Source: Verrucomicrobiota bacterium
GTDB taxonomy: Bacteria > Verrucomicrobiota > Kiritimatiellia > CAJWTS01
DNA: 64,000 nt
Assembly: GCA_027623315.1 (NCBI GenBank)
Contig: JAQBYD010000005.1
Coordinates: forward strand, 1 to 64,000
Direction of reading: 5' to 3'
Shown here: positions 15,687 through 24,073 of the stretch, in pieces
Layout of the letters: every line of letters begins with the position of its first letter
Numbering within the stretch: the first letter of the stretch is position 1
The notes under the pieces: generated by a model
What the model was told of the DNA's origin: nothing
What the model saw: only the letters and a program-made list of their open reading frames with translations
The model's database searches: none
Translations under genes and position numbers: made by a program

Positions 15687-16912
15687 TAGCTTTGCCCGGA
15701 CAGTCGATCCCAGTCATCTCGCGTCATGCCGGCATCCGCGAGATCGTCTCGCAGTCGCCCGACAACCGCTTCGTCGACGCCCTTGGAGTGAATCAGGGCG
15801 GAGATTCTCTTCTCCGTGTCGGTCAGCGATCTACGCCGACGGCGATACTCGGATACCAGGACTTCGCTGGTCAGGTCTTTGCTGAGGTGCTCGAAGGCAG
15901 TTGAGATTCGCCCGGCGTCTTCGCGCAGCGTATCGCTGCCGAGATGTTTGATTCGCTCCAGAACTTCCGCTTCAAGCTCGGCCAGCACTTTTGCCGTATG
16001 ACGTTGACCCTCCTGCGTTTCGAATGAAGGGTGCCTGCGCAGGGAACCGGCTGTCTGCTTCAGGCCGGTGACCAGGAACTGGCCGAACGAGTGTCCGTCG
16101 TCCGGCACGGCGCTATTCTGGCTGAGCACCGCGGCCTTGACCAGCCGTTGTGACAGCCGCCCCTGAGCATGTGAGGCGATATAGATCTCTTCGTCGATCC
16201 CCGCGGGCTCGTCGTCGTCGATACCACGCAGGTAGGCCACGACCTGGCCCAAAGACGTTCTCGGGCCCTCGCGCCGGGGGGCCGTCCAAGCTGCTGCTGC
16301 CGGAACCGATGTCGAGGACCCGGATGAATCCGCTTGCGCGGGTGGTTGTTGGGGATTTTGTGCCTGTTCGTCGGCGTCAGCGGGCTCCGCCGCGGTCGAG
16401 ACCGTCCCAGTGGCTCCGGTCTCGCGGTTCGTCACCGTCTTGATGTCGACATGCGTGAAGCCGCCGCTGACGATCCTTTCTTGGAAGTAGTCCGTGCGAT
16501 CGGCGGCGTCCTGCGCTTGGTCGTCGTCGAGGAGAAGCTCGATCAGTCGAGAAAATTCGTCATCCGAGATGCCCGACGTCACGGAGAAATTGGAGAGCTT
16601 CACGATGTTCATCTGCCTGACGAAACTTCGAACCTGTGGATTGACGACGGAAACGAGCTCGTCATCGACGGCCAGAGCATTTTTGATCATGCGGAATGAG
16701 ATGGTGCGTCCTCCTGCCAGGTAGCCGCGCAGAACGTCGTGTGCCGCCGCCAGTCCGGCGCGTGTGATCGCGTGATCGGGCCCGTAGAGGCCCATGTTGC
16801 TCACGGACCGGCCGATCGACGCAACTAGCTCGACCGTCTTCTCTTCGCTGGCCTTGCGGATGGTTGGTTTCTGCTTCGGTCGGCTTGCGCCATCGGGTGG
16901 AGCCATGGACAT
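15686..16912 (-). CDS. Unknown 408-aa two-domain protein
   Basis: Not recognised. The N-terminal ~150 residues look helical and folded (VELVASIGRSVSNMGLYGPD, ITRAGLAAAHDVLRGYL). Residues ~165-215 are a low-complexity Ala/Gln/Pro/Ser linker. The C-terminal ~190 residues are again helical, with many charged residues (LEAEVLERIKHLG, YRRRRRSLTDTEKRISALIH). There is no signal peptide or membrane segment. AAGGAAAG lies just before the first ATG; the second ATG (MAPPDG, two codons later) has better spacing (9 nt) and may be the true start. It heads a minus-strand group with the Nudix gene (TAATG overlap). A good -35 box lies upstream. Role unknown. Confidence 0.75.
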   Translation of the reverse strand: MSMAPPDGASRPKQKPTIRKASEEKTVELVASIGRSVSNMGLYGPDHAITRAGLAAAHDVLRGYLAGGRTISFRMIKNALAVDDELVSVVNPQVRSFVRQMNIVKLSNFSVTSGISDDEFSRLIELLLDDDQAQDAADRTDYFQERIVSGGFTHVDIKTVTNRETGATGTVSTAAEPADADEQAQNPQQPPAQADSSGSSTSVPAAAAWTAPRREGPRTSLGQVVAYLRGIDDDEPAGIDEEIYIASHAQGRLSQRLVKAAVLSQNSAVPDDGHSFGQFLVTGLKQTAGSLRRHPSFETQEGQRHTAKVLAELEAEVLERIKHLGSDTLREDAGRISTAFEHLSKDLTSEVLVSEYRRRRRSLTDTEKRISALIHSKGVDEAVVGRLRDDLADAGMTRDDWDRLSGQS

Positions 16913-16930
16913 CTTTCCTTGTCACCGAGG

Positions 16931-16959
16931 GAGATAAACTAAAGTATTGACCCTGTCAA
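16931..16959 (-). promoter_or_regulatory. Candidate sigma70-type promoter for the 408-aa gene
   Basis: On the minus strand a consensus TTGACA is followed, after a 17-nt spacer, by TATCTC as a weak -10 box. Transcription would start about 10-15 nt before the ATG. The -35 is perfect but the -10 matches only 3 of 6, so this is tentative. Confidence 0.35.
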
Positions 16960-17040
16960 ACGGCATGCTAGGAGACGCGGAGCTTGGAACCATTAACGTC
17001 ATAGCCCTGAAGCCGCAACCACAATAAGGAGAGCAATACC

Positions 17041-17640
17041 ATGCAACGTTGGTCACTACTCATATCGGGAATCGCCTGTCTTGTGCTCATCTCTGGCTGT
17101 GGCTGTCCTCGAAAGTCGAAGAAAGAAGACGATGCCGGGCCGGTAGCATCCAAAATTGCCGAAAAACTGATGGAGCATGCCATCAAGAAGAGTGCGGACG
17201 GGGACGCCGATGTTCAGATCAAGGACGGTAAGCTCCAGATCAAGACCGCGGAAGGGGAAACGACACTGGACTATGGCGAGGGCAAATTCGAAATCCAGTC
17301 CGATGAGGGAAAGTTCTCGATGTTGTCCGGCGAGAACGCGAAGATTCCAGAGGGATTTCCGGATGAATTGCAACCTTACGACGGAGCCAAAGTTGTGCAG
17401 GTGATCACGCACGAAAAAGGTGCGATGTTAGGCACGGAGACAGACGACTCCGCGGACGACGTCTTTGCGCATTACCAGGAGCGGTTCGTGGCGGATGGAT
17501 GGACCGAACAGTCGAGCGTGAAGATGCCGGCGATGAAGATGCTGATCTATCAGAAGGACGACGCCACGGTGACGATCAACGTCGTGCCGTACGAGGGCAA
17601 GACACGCGTACAGCAGACATTGACTCGCGACTTGCGCTGA
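17041..17640 (+). CDS. Predicted lipoprotein of unknown function
   Basis: A 199-aa exported protein. The N-terminus MQRWSLLISGIACLVLISGC is a lipoprotein signal peptide with lipobox LISGC (Cys at 20). AAGGAG lies 7-8 nt upstream of the ATG. After a charged linker, residues ~55-105 contain alternating DGKLQIKT, EGETTLDYG and EGKFEIQSD strands, resembling a small beta repeat. The C-terminal half (EGFPDELQPYDGAK onward, with AHYQERFVADGWTEQSS) resembles small domains found in other lipoproteins of unknown role. It is monocistronic and divergent from the 408-aa gene. Confidence 0.82.
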   Translation: MQRWSLLISGIACLVLISGCGCPRKSKKEDDAGPVASKIAEKLMEHAIKKSADGDADVQIKDGKLQIKTAEGETTLDYGEGKFEIQSDEGKFSMLSGENAKIPEGFPDELQPYDGAKVVQVITHEKGAMLGTETDDSADDVFAHYQERFVADGWTEQSSVKMPAMKMLIYQKDDATVTINVVPYEGKTRVQQTLTRDLR

Positions 17641-18200
17641 CGCGAAACTCCACGGTCAGCGGGGTTTCAGCCTGGGATAGAAGCGTGCGTTCTTCGGGAG
17701 ATCTGAACCGCCTATCACCCCTCCTGGCGCGCATCGCAGGGGGTCACGTACACGAGTACAGATTCCCCCCTGCGATGCACACCATGAGAGGCAATCTGAC
17801 GATCCAAATTCCCGACCCTCCTGCGTCGGGCATCAGAACGCAAGCTTCGGGGGCCCCCGCCGCGCAGCGCGGCGGATCAGAAGGATGGATCAAAGGCTCA
17901 CTGATGTATGATCCAGCCGAGCTTGCCGCGCGGCACGCGTGGGCACGACGCCGGAGGCGCGGCTGACCTGAAACTTCCCGGATTTTTGCCCACGAATCAC
18001 ACGAATCTGCACGAATTTCCAGAGCGGAGAGATCGCGGATGGCGCGGATACTTTCGATATGGGGCAGTGCAAATCAGCGCGAGTTCGGCTCGCTCTGATT
18101 TACACTCCCAAATCTTGGTTTGGCCTCTTTAGCAGTAATCCGCGCACATCCCGCCTGCCCCACGTGCGGCAAGGCTCCGCCGCGCCCGTGCGGACAGCCA
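17641..18200. other. Intergenic region with repeat fragments
   Basis: No supported gene. At 17990-18020 is CCCACGAATCACACGAATCT and at about 18155-18193 CTGCCCCACGTGCGGCAAGG with CCGCGCCCGTGCGG. Both match parts of the palindromic element at 60964-61058, here broken apart. The ORFs at 18059-18631 and 18120-18617 are repeat translations. Confidence 0.5.
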
Positions 18201-18596
18201 TCCCCGATCCATGCGCGGAGCGCTACCGGGGTTTCTTCAGCTCGACGCGCTCCGCGGGGATTCGCGATACAGAAAGTGCGACCGGAAAACCAATCGCACT
18301 CTCCGCATCCCCAATCCACGCGCGGAGCGCTACCGGGGTTTCAGCTCGACGCGCTCCGCGGGGATTCGCGATACAGAAAGTGCGACCAGAAACCCAATCG
18401 CACTCTCCGGATCCCCAATCCACGCGCGGAGCGCTACCGGGGTTTCAGCTTGACGCGCTCCGCGGGGATTCGCGATACAGAAAGTGCGACCTGCGTCCGA
18501 TCGCACTCTCTGAATCCCAAATCCTGCGGAGCAGCGGACGACCGGGGAAGCGCTCCGCGCGTGGATTGGGGAGCCGGAGAGTGCGATTGGGATGCC
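18201..18596. repeat. Three tandem ~105-bp repeats plus an inverted copy
   Basis: The unit starts about 18207, 18314 and 18418 (spacing 107 and 104 bp). Each contains GCGGAGCGCTACCGGGGTTTC, CGCGCTCCGCGGGGATTCGCG, ATACAGAAAGTGCGACC and ATCGCACTCTC. An inverted partial copy (CGCTCCGCGCG, GATTGGG, GGAGAGTGCGA) follows at 18525-18596 and abuts the stop of the four-helix-bundle gene. Related copies occur at 19425-19553 and 46405-46800. It is not a CRISPR: repeat and spacer cannot be separated. Confidence 0.85.
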
Positions 18597-19370
18597 TTAA
18601 CTCAGGCTGCTCGATAGGGCGAGGAGCATAGACACGATCTCTTCTAGGTGGCACTTTCCTTGGGCCGCCGTTGCCGGAGAAATCGTCGATCTGGTCAGCA
18701 TCAGATCCAGACTTGTAGCGGCTTGCAGGCCTGAAGCCTGCGCGATCTCCAGAAAGCGAATTCGATCGGTCACGGAGAACTTCCCGTTGCCTTCCGCGAT
18801 GTTCAACACGATGCTCGTGCACTGGCGGTCGAGGTCCCGGCCGCGCGTCATTCCTACTGGTTCTGATTGCAGGAGAGCCGCGCTCCAGCTGACGAAGCGC
18901 AGTGCTGATTGGAATACCTGCAGCTTTTCGTGGGCAAAGATAAATTGTGAACCCGCATCATCGGATGCGCCATACGGCGCTGACGCTTCGCGCGCCTGCA
19001 TCCCTTCGGCGCCTCGGAGACCAATCACCGTCGCGACTACCCGATCGAGGAGCGTTTTCCCTTCGAGAACGCGGCCCGGTTCAATGAGCCTCCAACACGC
19101 AAGCACGTCCAAGCATGCCGCACACTCAAGTGCCGACCCGTACGATATATCGAAGGTTTGTGCCCGATCCGGTCCCTTCGGTTTCGCATTGGCGCGGACG
19201 ATATTGCGAGAGATGCTCTCAGAAGCGCGAAGCAGGTGGTCGCGCGCGGAAATCGCGGGTTGCAAGCCCTGAAGCCATGGCGCCGACCATCCGACAAACT
19301 CAAGAGAGGACTGATAGGCATCGAGTTTCTCGTGATTAAACCAAGTCTCGGGCGGGACGTCAGGAGGCAT
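18597..19370 (-). CDS. Tandem-duplicated four-helix-bundle (23S rRNA IVP-like) protein
   Basis: A 257-aa protein made of two copies of the four-helix-bundle family (TIGR02436/PF05635), which is normally about 115-130 aa. Copy one spans ~10-115 (FNHEKLDAYQSSLEFVGW, SISRNIVRANAK, ISYGSALECAACLDVL). Copy two spans ~142-250 (FAHEKLQVFQSALRFVSW, IVLNIAEGNGK, FLEIAQASGLQAATSLDLML). These small helical proteins were first noticed in rRNA intervening sequences; most occur alone and their function is unclear. Some relatives (Avd) assist diversity-generating retroelements, but no reverse transcriptase is in this window. The gene is bracketed by copies of the same dispersed repeat family on both sides. 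Confidence 0.85.
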   Translation of the reverse strand: MPPDVPPETWFNHEKLDAYQSSLEFVGWSAPWLQGLQPAISARDHLLRASESISRNIVRANAKPKGPDRAQTFDISYGSALECAACLDVLACWRLIEPGRVLEGKTLLDRVVATVIGLRGAEGMQAREASAPYGASDDAGSQFIFAHEKLQVFQSALRFVSWSAALLQSEPVGMTRGRDLDRQCTSIVLNIAEGNGKFSVTDRIRFLEIAQASGLQAATSLDLMLTRSTISPATAAQGKCHLEEIVSMLLALSSSLS

Positions 19371-19424
19371 TGTCTAAGCCTATGTCCCGTGGCTCTTCTC
19401 GGCAAGTCGGATCACGCTCCCCGA

Positions 19425-19553
19425 ATTTCGAATCCTGCAGCTTGCCCACCGAAGCAATCCCGCGGCCGCGGGAGCGTAGGAGGGAGCAGCGGAGCAGCGG
19501 ACAACCGGGGAAGCGCTCCGCGCGTAGATTGGGGATCCGGAGAGTGCGAACGG
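19425..19553. repeat. TCGCACTCTCC-family repeat copy
   Basis: It contains CGAAGCAATCCCGCGGCCGCG and GGAGCGTAGGAGGGAGC, then GGAAGCGCTCCGCGCG and GATTGGGGATCCGGAGAGTG. The same blocks occur in 46735-46800 and, in part, 18525-18596. It lies upstream (5') of the four-helix-bundle gene. Confidence 0.75.
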
Positions 19554-19571
19554 AGTTATTCTAGTTTCACC

Positions 19572-20099
19572 CTAAGACTCCGGCGACTCGACACTGATAT
19601 CCACCATCAGATCCGCGCTGACCCGCTCGAGATCGTCGCGCAGATCATCCAGGGAGGTATCGGGCGCCGCACTGAGGCGCAGCTGTGCGGTGAATAGGGG
19701 ACCCGCGCTCAAGGGCGCGCCGGCGCATTCCGAAACCAGCTCTTCGATGTTCGCGCCGTACGCGTGAATGGCCTGCGTGACCGAGCTGATAATACCCGGC
19801 TGATCGTGTCCCGTCAGGCCGATCTGGAGCGTCATCCGATTCGGCGACGCATCGGCCTCGCTCCCGGCATGAATCGTTATCGACAGCCCCTGGTCTTGCA
19901 GGTCGAGCAGGGCCTGCTTTAACCGGTCGGCCTCTTCGTCCGGACAGCGAGCCCTGAGGACACCCGCAAACTGACCCGAAAGGCTGGCCATGCGGCTCTC
20001 CTCCCAGTTGGCTGCGTGGGCCTCGATCACACCAGAAAGGGCCTCCACGATACCCTGCTGATCTTTACTCAGAACGGTCATGACGAGGGATACGCTCAT
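19572..20099 (-). CDS. GcvR-like tandem ACT domain protein
   Basis: A 175-aa protein with two ACT domains, residues ~3-80 (SLVMTVLSKDQQGIVEALSG) and ~90-170 (LQIGLTGHDQPGIISSVTQ). This is the layout of GcvR, the glycine-cleavage regulator, and related amino-acid-sensing proteins. In E. coli GcvR binds GcvA and glycine; no gcv gene is nearby, so the partner and ligand are unknown here. Start taken at MSVSLVMTVL (nine codons into the track ORF), directly before the first beta strand. It is divergent from the receiver-domain gene, with a 293-bp shared upstream region. Confidence 0.85.
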   Translation of the reverse strand: MSVSLVMTVLSKDQQGIVEALSGVIEAHAANWEESRMASLSGQFAGVLRARCPDEEADRLKQALLDLQDQGLSITIHAGSEADASPNRMTLQIGLTGHDQPGIISSVTQAIHAYGANIEELVSECAGAPLSAGPLFTAQLRLSAAPDTSLDDLRDDLERVSADLMVDISVESPES

Positions 20100-20392
20100 G
20101 GCCGAAACCTTTTGCCGCACGTCCAAAAGTGTAAAGCGGAGAAATTCGGGTCAGATTGCGTCCGAGGTCCTGTTTCGTTCACAGCGGGCCGCCTGCGACC
20201 AAAGGTGGCTGCAGGTAACCAAATCTGCGGCTCAGCGATGATCCTCTCACCGCAGACGCGACGACTAATCCTAATAAACAGGCGAATTGGCCCCAATCCG
20301 AGCGCTTGGCACAGCCCATGCTAAATCCAAGGGGTAGGAAAATTGAGACGATCAGGGGCATCGGCCGAATACATAGACAAAGGAGCAGGACC

Positions 20393-20917
20393 ATGTGGCA
20401 AGAACATACAGAATGGAACGGATCCCGGCCTTCAGTTCTAGTCATGCATGAGGACGAGGTGATTCGCGACTCCTATAGTAGCGCGTTGCGCCAGCACGGC
20501 TGCTCAGTTCAGTCCGTCCGCGATGGCAGCGCGGCCCTATCTCTGCTCAAGCACAATGAGTTTGATGTACTGGTTACCGATCTTCACGAGTCGCGCGACG
20601 AGGGGATCCAGTTCTTGCAGGAGACCCTGCGCGTCCGGCCATGGCTGGGCGTCGTCGTGCTTTCCAGCGGGTTTGACCGGCAGGTTCTGCCGAAGATCTA
20701 CGAGTTGGGCTGCACCTGCGTCCTGGAGCGCCCGGTCGCACTTGCGACGCTTTGCCAGAGCGTGATCCACGAGGCGCGTGCCCGCAAAGAGTTGGAGTCC
20801 ACGCACTATGGATTTATCGCGGACCGGTTGCCGGAGAAGCCGATGGTTATAGGCGGCGACATGGAAACCGATGGCGATACGATTCGATTCAATCTTCTCA
20901 GCGTCGCGGGTCTCTGA
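20393..20917 (+). CDS. Stand-alone response-regulator receiver protein
   Basis: A 174-aa protein with one CheY-like receiver domain (~residues 14-125). The acidic pocket (HEDE) and the phospho-acceptor Asp in DVLVTDLHE are present. The usual invariant Lys before Pro is replaced by Arg (CVLERPVAL), which may weaken phosphorylation-dependent switching. No output domain follows; the C-terminal 45 residues are not recognisable. Start placed at MWQEHTEWNG, 29 codons into the track ORF, because AAAGGAGCAGGACC sits just upstream. No histidine kinase is adjacent, so the partner is unknown. A strong terminator follows immediately. Confidence 0.82.
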   Translation: MWQEHTEWNGSRPSVLVMHEDEVIRDSYSSALRQHGCSVQSVRDGSAALSLLKHNEFDVLVTDLHESRDEGIQFLQETLRVRPWLGVVVLSSGFDRQVLPKIYELGCTCVLERPVALATLCQSVIHEARARKELESTHYGFIADRLPEKPMVIGGDMETDGDTIRFNLLSVAGL

Positions 20918-20929
20918 CGCGACGACGTC

Positions 20930-20984
20930 AAAAAGGACGGTGTCAGCACACATGCCTTCGTGTGCGCTGACACCGTCCTTTTTT
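20930..20984 (+). terminator. Rho-independent terminator, bidirectional form
   Basis: A near-perfect hairpin: AAAAAGGACGGTGTCAGC pairs with GCTGACACCGTCCTTTTT around a CACA/TGTG inner stem. An A-run leads it and a T-run follows, so it can stop transcription from both strands. It ends the receiver-domain gene. Confidence 0.93.
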
Positions 20985-21104
20985 ACTTGCGTTCACGGTC
21001 TGATCTGAACAGAGTTCCGAGCCTTAAATCCCACGGACGCCGTGACGATGGTGAGCCGGGCAGGTGGGAAGCATTAACAACACGCTTGGGACGGAGGGAA
21101 GACG

Positions 21105-22271
21105 ATGGCCGACAAGGAACTCGCATTCACACTGATCAATCCGGCTACGCTGGCAAAATCTCGAAGCGGCGGCATCATCGCGCGCTACATGAGCCGAACC
21201 GGCCTGGAATTGGTCGGCGCGCGCATGTTTGCCCCGGGCAAGGCCCTGGCTAGTGCGTATGCAGCCCTGGCTGGCCGTGATGGGTTTTACCCCGCCCGCA
21301 CCGCAAAGCGGATGTCTGAATATATTCGCACGCAGTATGCCCCGGACGCGCAGAGCGGGCGACCCCGCCGCGTGATGATGCTCCTTTTCGAGGGCAAGGA
21401 CGCCGTTCGAAAAGTCAGCGCCGCGACCGGTAACCCCCAGACGGCATGGAAGTCGGGTGACACCATTCGCGGGACTTTCGGAGATCTGGTCACGGACGCC
21501 AAGGGTCGGGACGTCTACTTCGAGCCGGCGGTGCTGGTCGGACCGGACGTGCGCAAGACTCGCGAGGTGCTCAAGCTGTGGAGTGCGCACTCGCAGCGCG
21601 ACGGTGGCATTGTCGATCACGCCGGGGACGTGCCGCGGGGCAAGGGGGTGCAGTCGACGCTGGTGATGCTCAAGCCAGACAACTTTCGCTTCCCGAATCT
21701 GCGCGCCGGCCAGATCATCGATGTCCTGTCCCGCTCGGGACTTCACATTGTCGGCGCCAAGAAATTCTCGATGACGGTCGCGCAGGCCGAGGAATTCTAC
21801 GGTCCGGTTCGTGCTGTTTTGCGGGACAAGCTTTCGGGCCGTTTCGGGGAGCAGGCGCGCGAGATCCTCGAGAAAGAACTTGGGTATGCCATCCCGCACA
21901 AGGCGGCGCAGACGCTCACCCGTTTGGTCGGACCACTCGGCGCCGATAATCAATTTGAAGCGATTGTAGAATTCATGACCGGTTATCGTCCGTCCGAGGT
22001 GGATCCGGATCGCAAGACCACGCTGGGCAAGGAACACGAGCTTGCGCTGATCTACCGGGGACCCAATGCGGTGCCGGTCATTCGCGACATCCTGGGACCG
22101 ACCGATCCGTCCAAAGCGCCGGTCGGAACCGTGCGCAAGGAATTCGGCAAGAACATCATGGTCAATGCCACCCACGCCTCCGATTCAACCCGCAATTCGG
22201 CGCGCGAGATCAAGATTCTGAATGTTGCGGAAGACACCATCAGCCCGCTGGTGAATAAGTATTATCGGTAG
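21105..22271 (+). CDS. ndk: Tandem nucleoside-diphosphate kinase, one half degenerate
   Basis: NDK transfers the gamma phosphate between nucleoside triphosphates via a phospho-His. Standard NDK is about 140-150 aa; this protein is 388 aa with two NDK-like domains. The second (~182-388) carries the conserved STLVMLKPD lysine region and the active-site motif NATHASDS (His at about 357). The first (~1-175) starts AFTLINPATLA, lacking the lysine, and at the active-site position reads YFEPAVLVG in place of N-x-x-H-x-SDS, so it should be catalytically dead. Both halves carry inserts relative to classical NDK. It follows the bidirectional terminator and appears monocistronic. The inactive half may serve in oligomerisation or regulation (inference). 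Confidence 0.88.
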   Translation: MADKELAFTLINPATLAKSRSGGIIARYMSRTGLELVGARMFAPGKALASAYAALAGRDGFYPARTAKRMSEYIRTQYAPDAQSGRPRRVMMLLFEGKDAVRKVSAATGNPQTAWKSGDTIRGTFGDLVTDAKGRDVYFEPAVLVGPDVRKTREVLKLWSAHSQRDGGIVDHAGDVPRGKGVQSTLVMLKPDNFRFPNLRAGQIIDVLSRSGLHIVGAKKFSMTVAQAEEFYGPVRAVLRDKLSGRFGEQAREILEKELGYAIPHKAAQTLTRLVGPLGADNQFEAIVEFMTGYRPSEVDPDRKTTLGKEHELALIYRGPNAVPVIRDILGPTDPSKAPVGTVRKEFGKNIMVNATHASDSTRNSAREIKILNVAEDTISPLVNKYYR

Positions 22272-22664
22272 CCGGGCATGCGTGGCGGGTGGCGAGTGGC
22301 AAGTGGCGAGTGGCGAGTGGTTTTACGACCCGCATACGATCCGGATCGAGCAAAGCTCTCTCGCGTGTTCGTAGCACTGCCGTTCGCTAACAAGCGTTAC
22401 CGACCGACCTGCCGGTCCCGTCCTGATTCCGGGTTGTCACTTCTTCGCCGGCCTCTGGCAGCACCCAAGCGTCAATTAAGGCGGCGTGGGGGCACGCCGT
22501 CTCCACGCCGCGTTTAGCAATCGATGATTATCCGAGGGTTTGGACCGATCGGTATCTCCGACTGGGGCATGGAGACGGGGTGCCCTCACCCCGCACACCG
22601 TGAGTGACAACCTATTTCAGTACGGGACCCGCCCACTCCCCACCTGCCACTCCCCCCTCCGGTC
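22272..22664. other. Gene-free region beginning with AGTGG-type repeats
   Basis: The region begins directly behind ndk with a short tract of GGCGAGTGG units (about 22279-22322), the same family as at 15.0 and 48.7 kb. The rest (to the aminotransferase stop) has no coding pattern; near 22480-22580 the sequence is rich in short GC palindromes such as GGCGGCGTGG/CCACGCCG. No clear terminator. Confidence 0.5.
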
Positions 22665-23936
22665 TCAGTCCCGCGCGAGAGCGACGCGAAGCACGCAGAT
22701 CGCGAGCAGCTCCATGGCCTGGCGGATTTCCTCGAGTGAAGGCAGGCTTGGCGAAATCCGAATGTTGCGGTCACGTGGGTCTTTGCCGTATGGAAACGTC
22801 GCGCCCGCCTTGGTCATTTTGACGCCGGCTGCATCGGCCATCGTGCAGACCTCCGCCGCGCATCCGTCCGGCGTGTCCAGGCTCGTGAAGTAACCGCCGG
22901 TCGGTCGGCTCCAGGACGCAACGTCGTAGGCGCGCAGCTCGCGCTCGAGGACCTCATCGACCGCGTCGAATTTCGGCTTGATGATCGTGGCATGCTGCTG
23001 CATGTGTGCGCGCACGCCGTGCATGTCCTGGAAGAACAGGAGATGACGCTGTTGATTGATCTTGTCCGGGCCAATCGCCTGGATCGACATGTTCTTCTTC
23101 ACGGCGGCGATATTCGCGGCGCTGCCGCCGATCATGGCGACCCCGCTTCCGGCGAAGGTGACTTTGGATGTGGAGCCGAACAGAAAGACGCGATCCGGAT
23201 TCGCGGCGTCCTTGCAGGCCTGAAGAATACTCGCCAGTTCGTCGGGCGTGTCGGTGAGATGGTGCACCGTGTATGCATTGTCCCAGAAGATACGGAAGTC
23301 GGGCGCCGCGCAGTTCATCGCGGCCAAGCGGTGCACCACGGCATCCGAGTAGGTTTCGCCGGTGGGGTTGCTGTACTTCGGAACACACCAGATGCCCTTT
23401 ATGGAGGGATCGTTGGCTACCAGGGACTCGACCTGGTCCATGTCGGGACCTTCACCGGTCAGATCCACCACGATCATCTCGATCCCGAAGTGCTCGCAGA
23501 TGCTGAAGTGACGATCGTAACCCGGGCATGGGCAGAGGAACTTGATCGGACCGCACTGGCTCCACGGTTTGTCGCCGCCGGGGACGCCCAGCAGCAGTGC
23601 ATTGGCGACCGTGTCGTGCATCAGGGTTAAGCTCGCGTTCGAGTGAACGATGATTTCGTCGGTTCCGACCTCCAGGAAGTCGGCAAAGAGTTGAAGCACC
23701 TCGTCCGTGCCGCCGAGATTCCCGTAGTTGCGCGTGTCCACGCCGCCGGCCGTTTTGGTGCGGGTCTCGTCGACCAGTGTCAGCATCGGGTTGGCGAGAT
23801 CGAGTTGCGCCGGGCAGGGCTTGCCGCGCGTCATGTCAAGGCTCAGTCCCTGCGCTTTGAAGGTCTCGTATCGTTCGGCCAGTTGCTCGGTGAGTGCGCG
23901 GCGCGCTTCGGAATCCATCGATGCTAGTGTCGGCAT
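22665..23936 (-). CDS. Aspartate aminotransferase (PF12897 type, class I PLP)
   Basis: A 423-aa PLP-dependent aminotransferase resembling the corynebacterial-type aspartate aminotransferase (Asp_aminotransf, PF12897). Visible features: LDMTRGKPCPAQLDL near the N-terminus, NYGNLGGTDEVL, the VPKYSNPTGETYS segment, and the PLP-binding lysine in FLFGSTSKVTFAGSG. The C-terminus has RPTGGYFTSLD and RNIRISPSLP. Start at MPTLASMDSE; the longer track ORF runs back through the tRNA-Leu gene. It probably interconverts aspartate/2-oxoglutarate with oxaloacetate/glutamate. tRNA-Leu(TAG) lies 55 bp upstream on the same strand. Confidence 0.88.
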   Translation of the reverse strand: MPTLASMDSEARRALTEQLAERYETFKAQGLSLDMTRGKPCPAQLDLANPMLTLVDETRTKTAGGVDTRNYGNLGGTDEVLQLFADFLEVGTDEIIVHSNASLTLMHDTVANALLLGVPGGDKPWSQCGPIKFLCPCPGYDRHFSICEHFGIEMIVVDLTGEGPDMDQVESLVANDPSIKGIWCVPKYSNPTGETYSDAVVHRLAAMNCAAPDFRIFWDNAYTVHHLTDTPDELASILQACKDAANPDRVFLFGSTSKVTFAGSGVAMIGGSAANIAAVKKNMSIQAIGPDKINQQRHLLFFQDMHGVRAHMQQHATIIKPKFDAVDEVLERELRAYDVASWSRPTGGYFTSLDTPDGCAAEVCTMADAAGVKMTKAGATFPYGKDPRDRNIRISPSLPSLEEIRQAMELLAICVLRVALARD

Positions 23937-23991
23937 GTCTCTCTCTATTTCTCCGTGGGGCTGGTTGAAGCCCCGTAATTTGTTGCGGGTA

Positions 23992-24073
23992 TGGGCGGAG
24001 GGGGACTCGAACCCCCATGCCTCGCGGCACAAGATCCTAAATCTTGCGTGTCTGCCAATTTCACCATCCGCCC
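23992..24073 (-). tRNA. tRNA-Leu (anticodon TAG)
   Basis: On minus: acceptor GGGCGGA/TCCGCCC, D-arm TGGTGAAATTGGCAGACAC, anticodon stem CAAGA/TCTTG with loop TTTAGGA giving TAG. A long variable arm and T-loop GTTCGAGTC follow; discriminator A. CCA is not encoded. The spurious ORFs at 23945-24241 and 23991-24410 cover it. Confidence 0.96.

Noticed and set aside
18201-18596. Possible CRISPR array, because of three regular ~105-bp repeats
   Set aside because: The whole unit repeats, with no separate unique spacers, and there are no cas genes. It is a tandem intergenic repeat.
18059-18631. 190-aa and overlapping 165-aa ORFs as repeat proteins
   Set aside because: They are translations of the intergenic tandem repeats in several frames, without start signals or conserved frame.
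18597-19370. Diversity-generating retroelement accessory (Avd)
   Set aside because: The fold family is shared, but no reverse transcriptase, template repeat or variable repeat is in the window.
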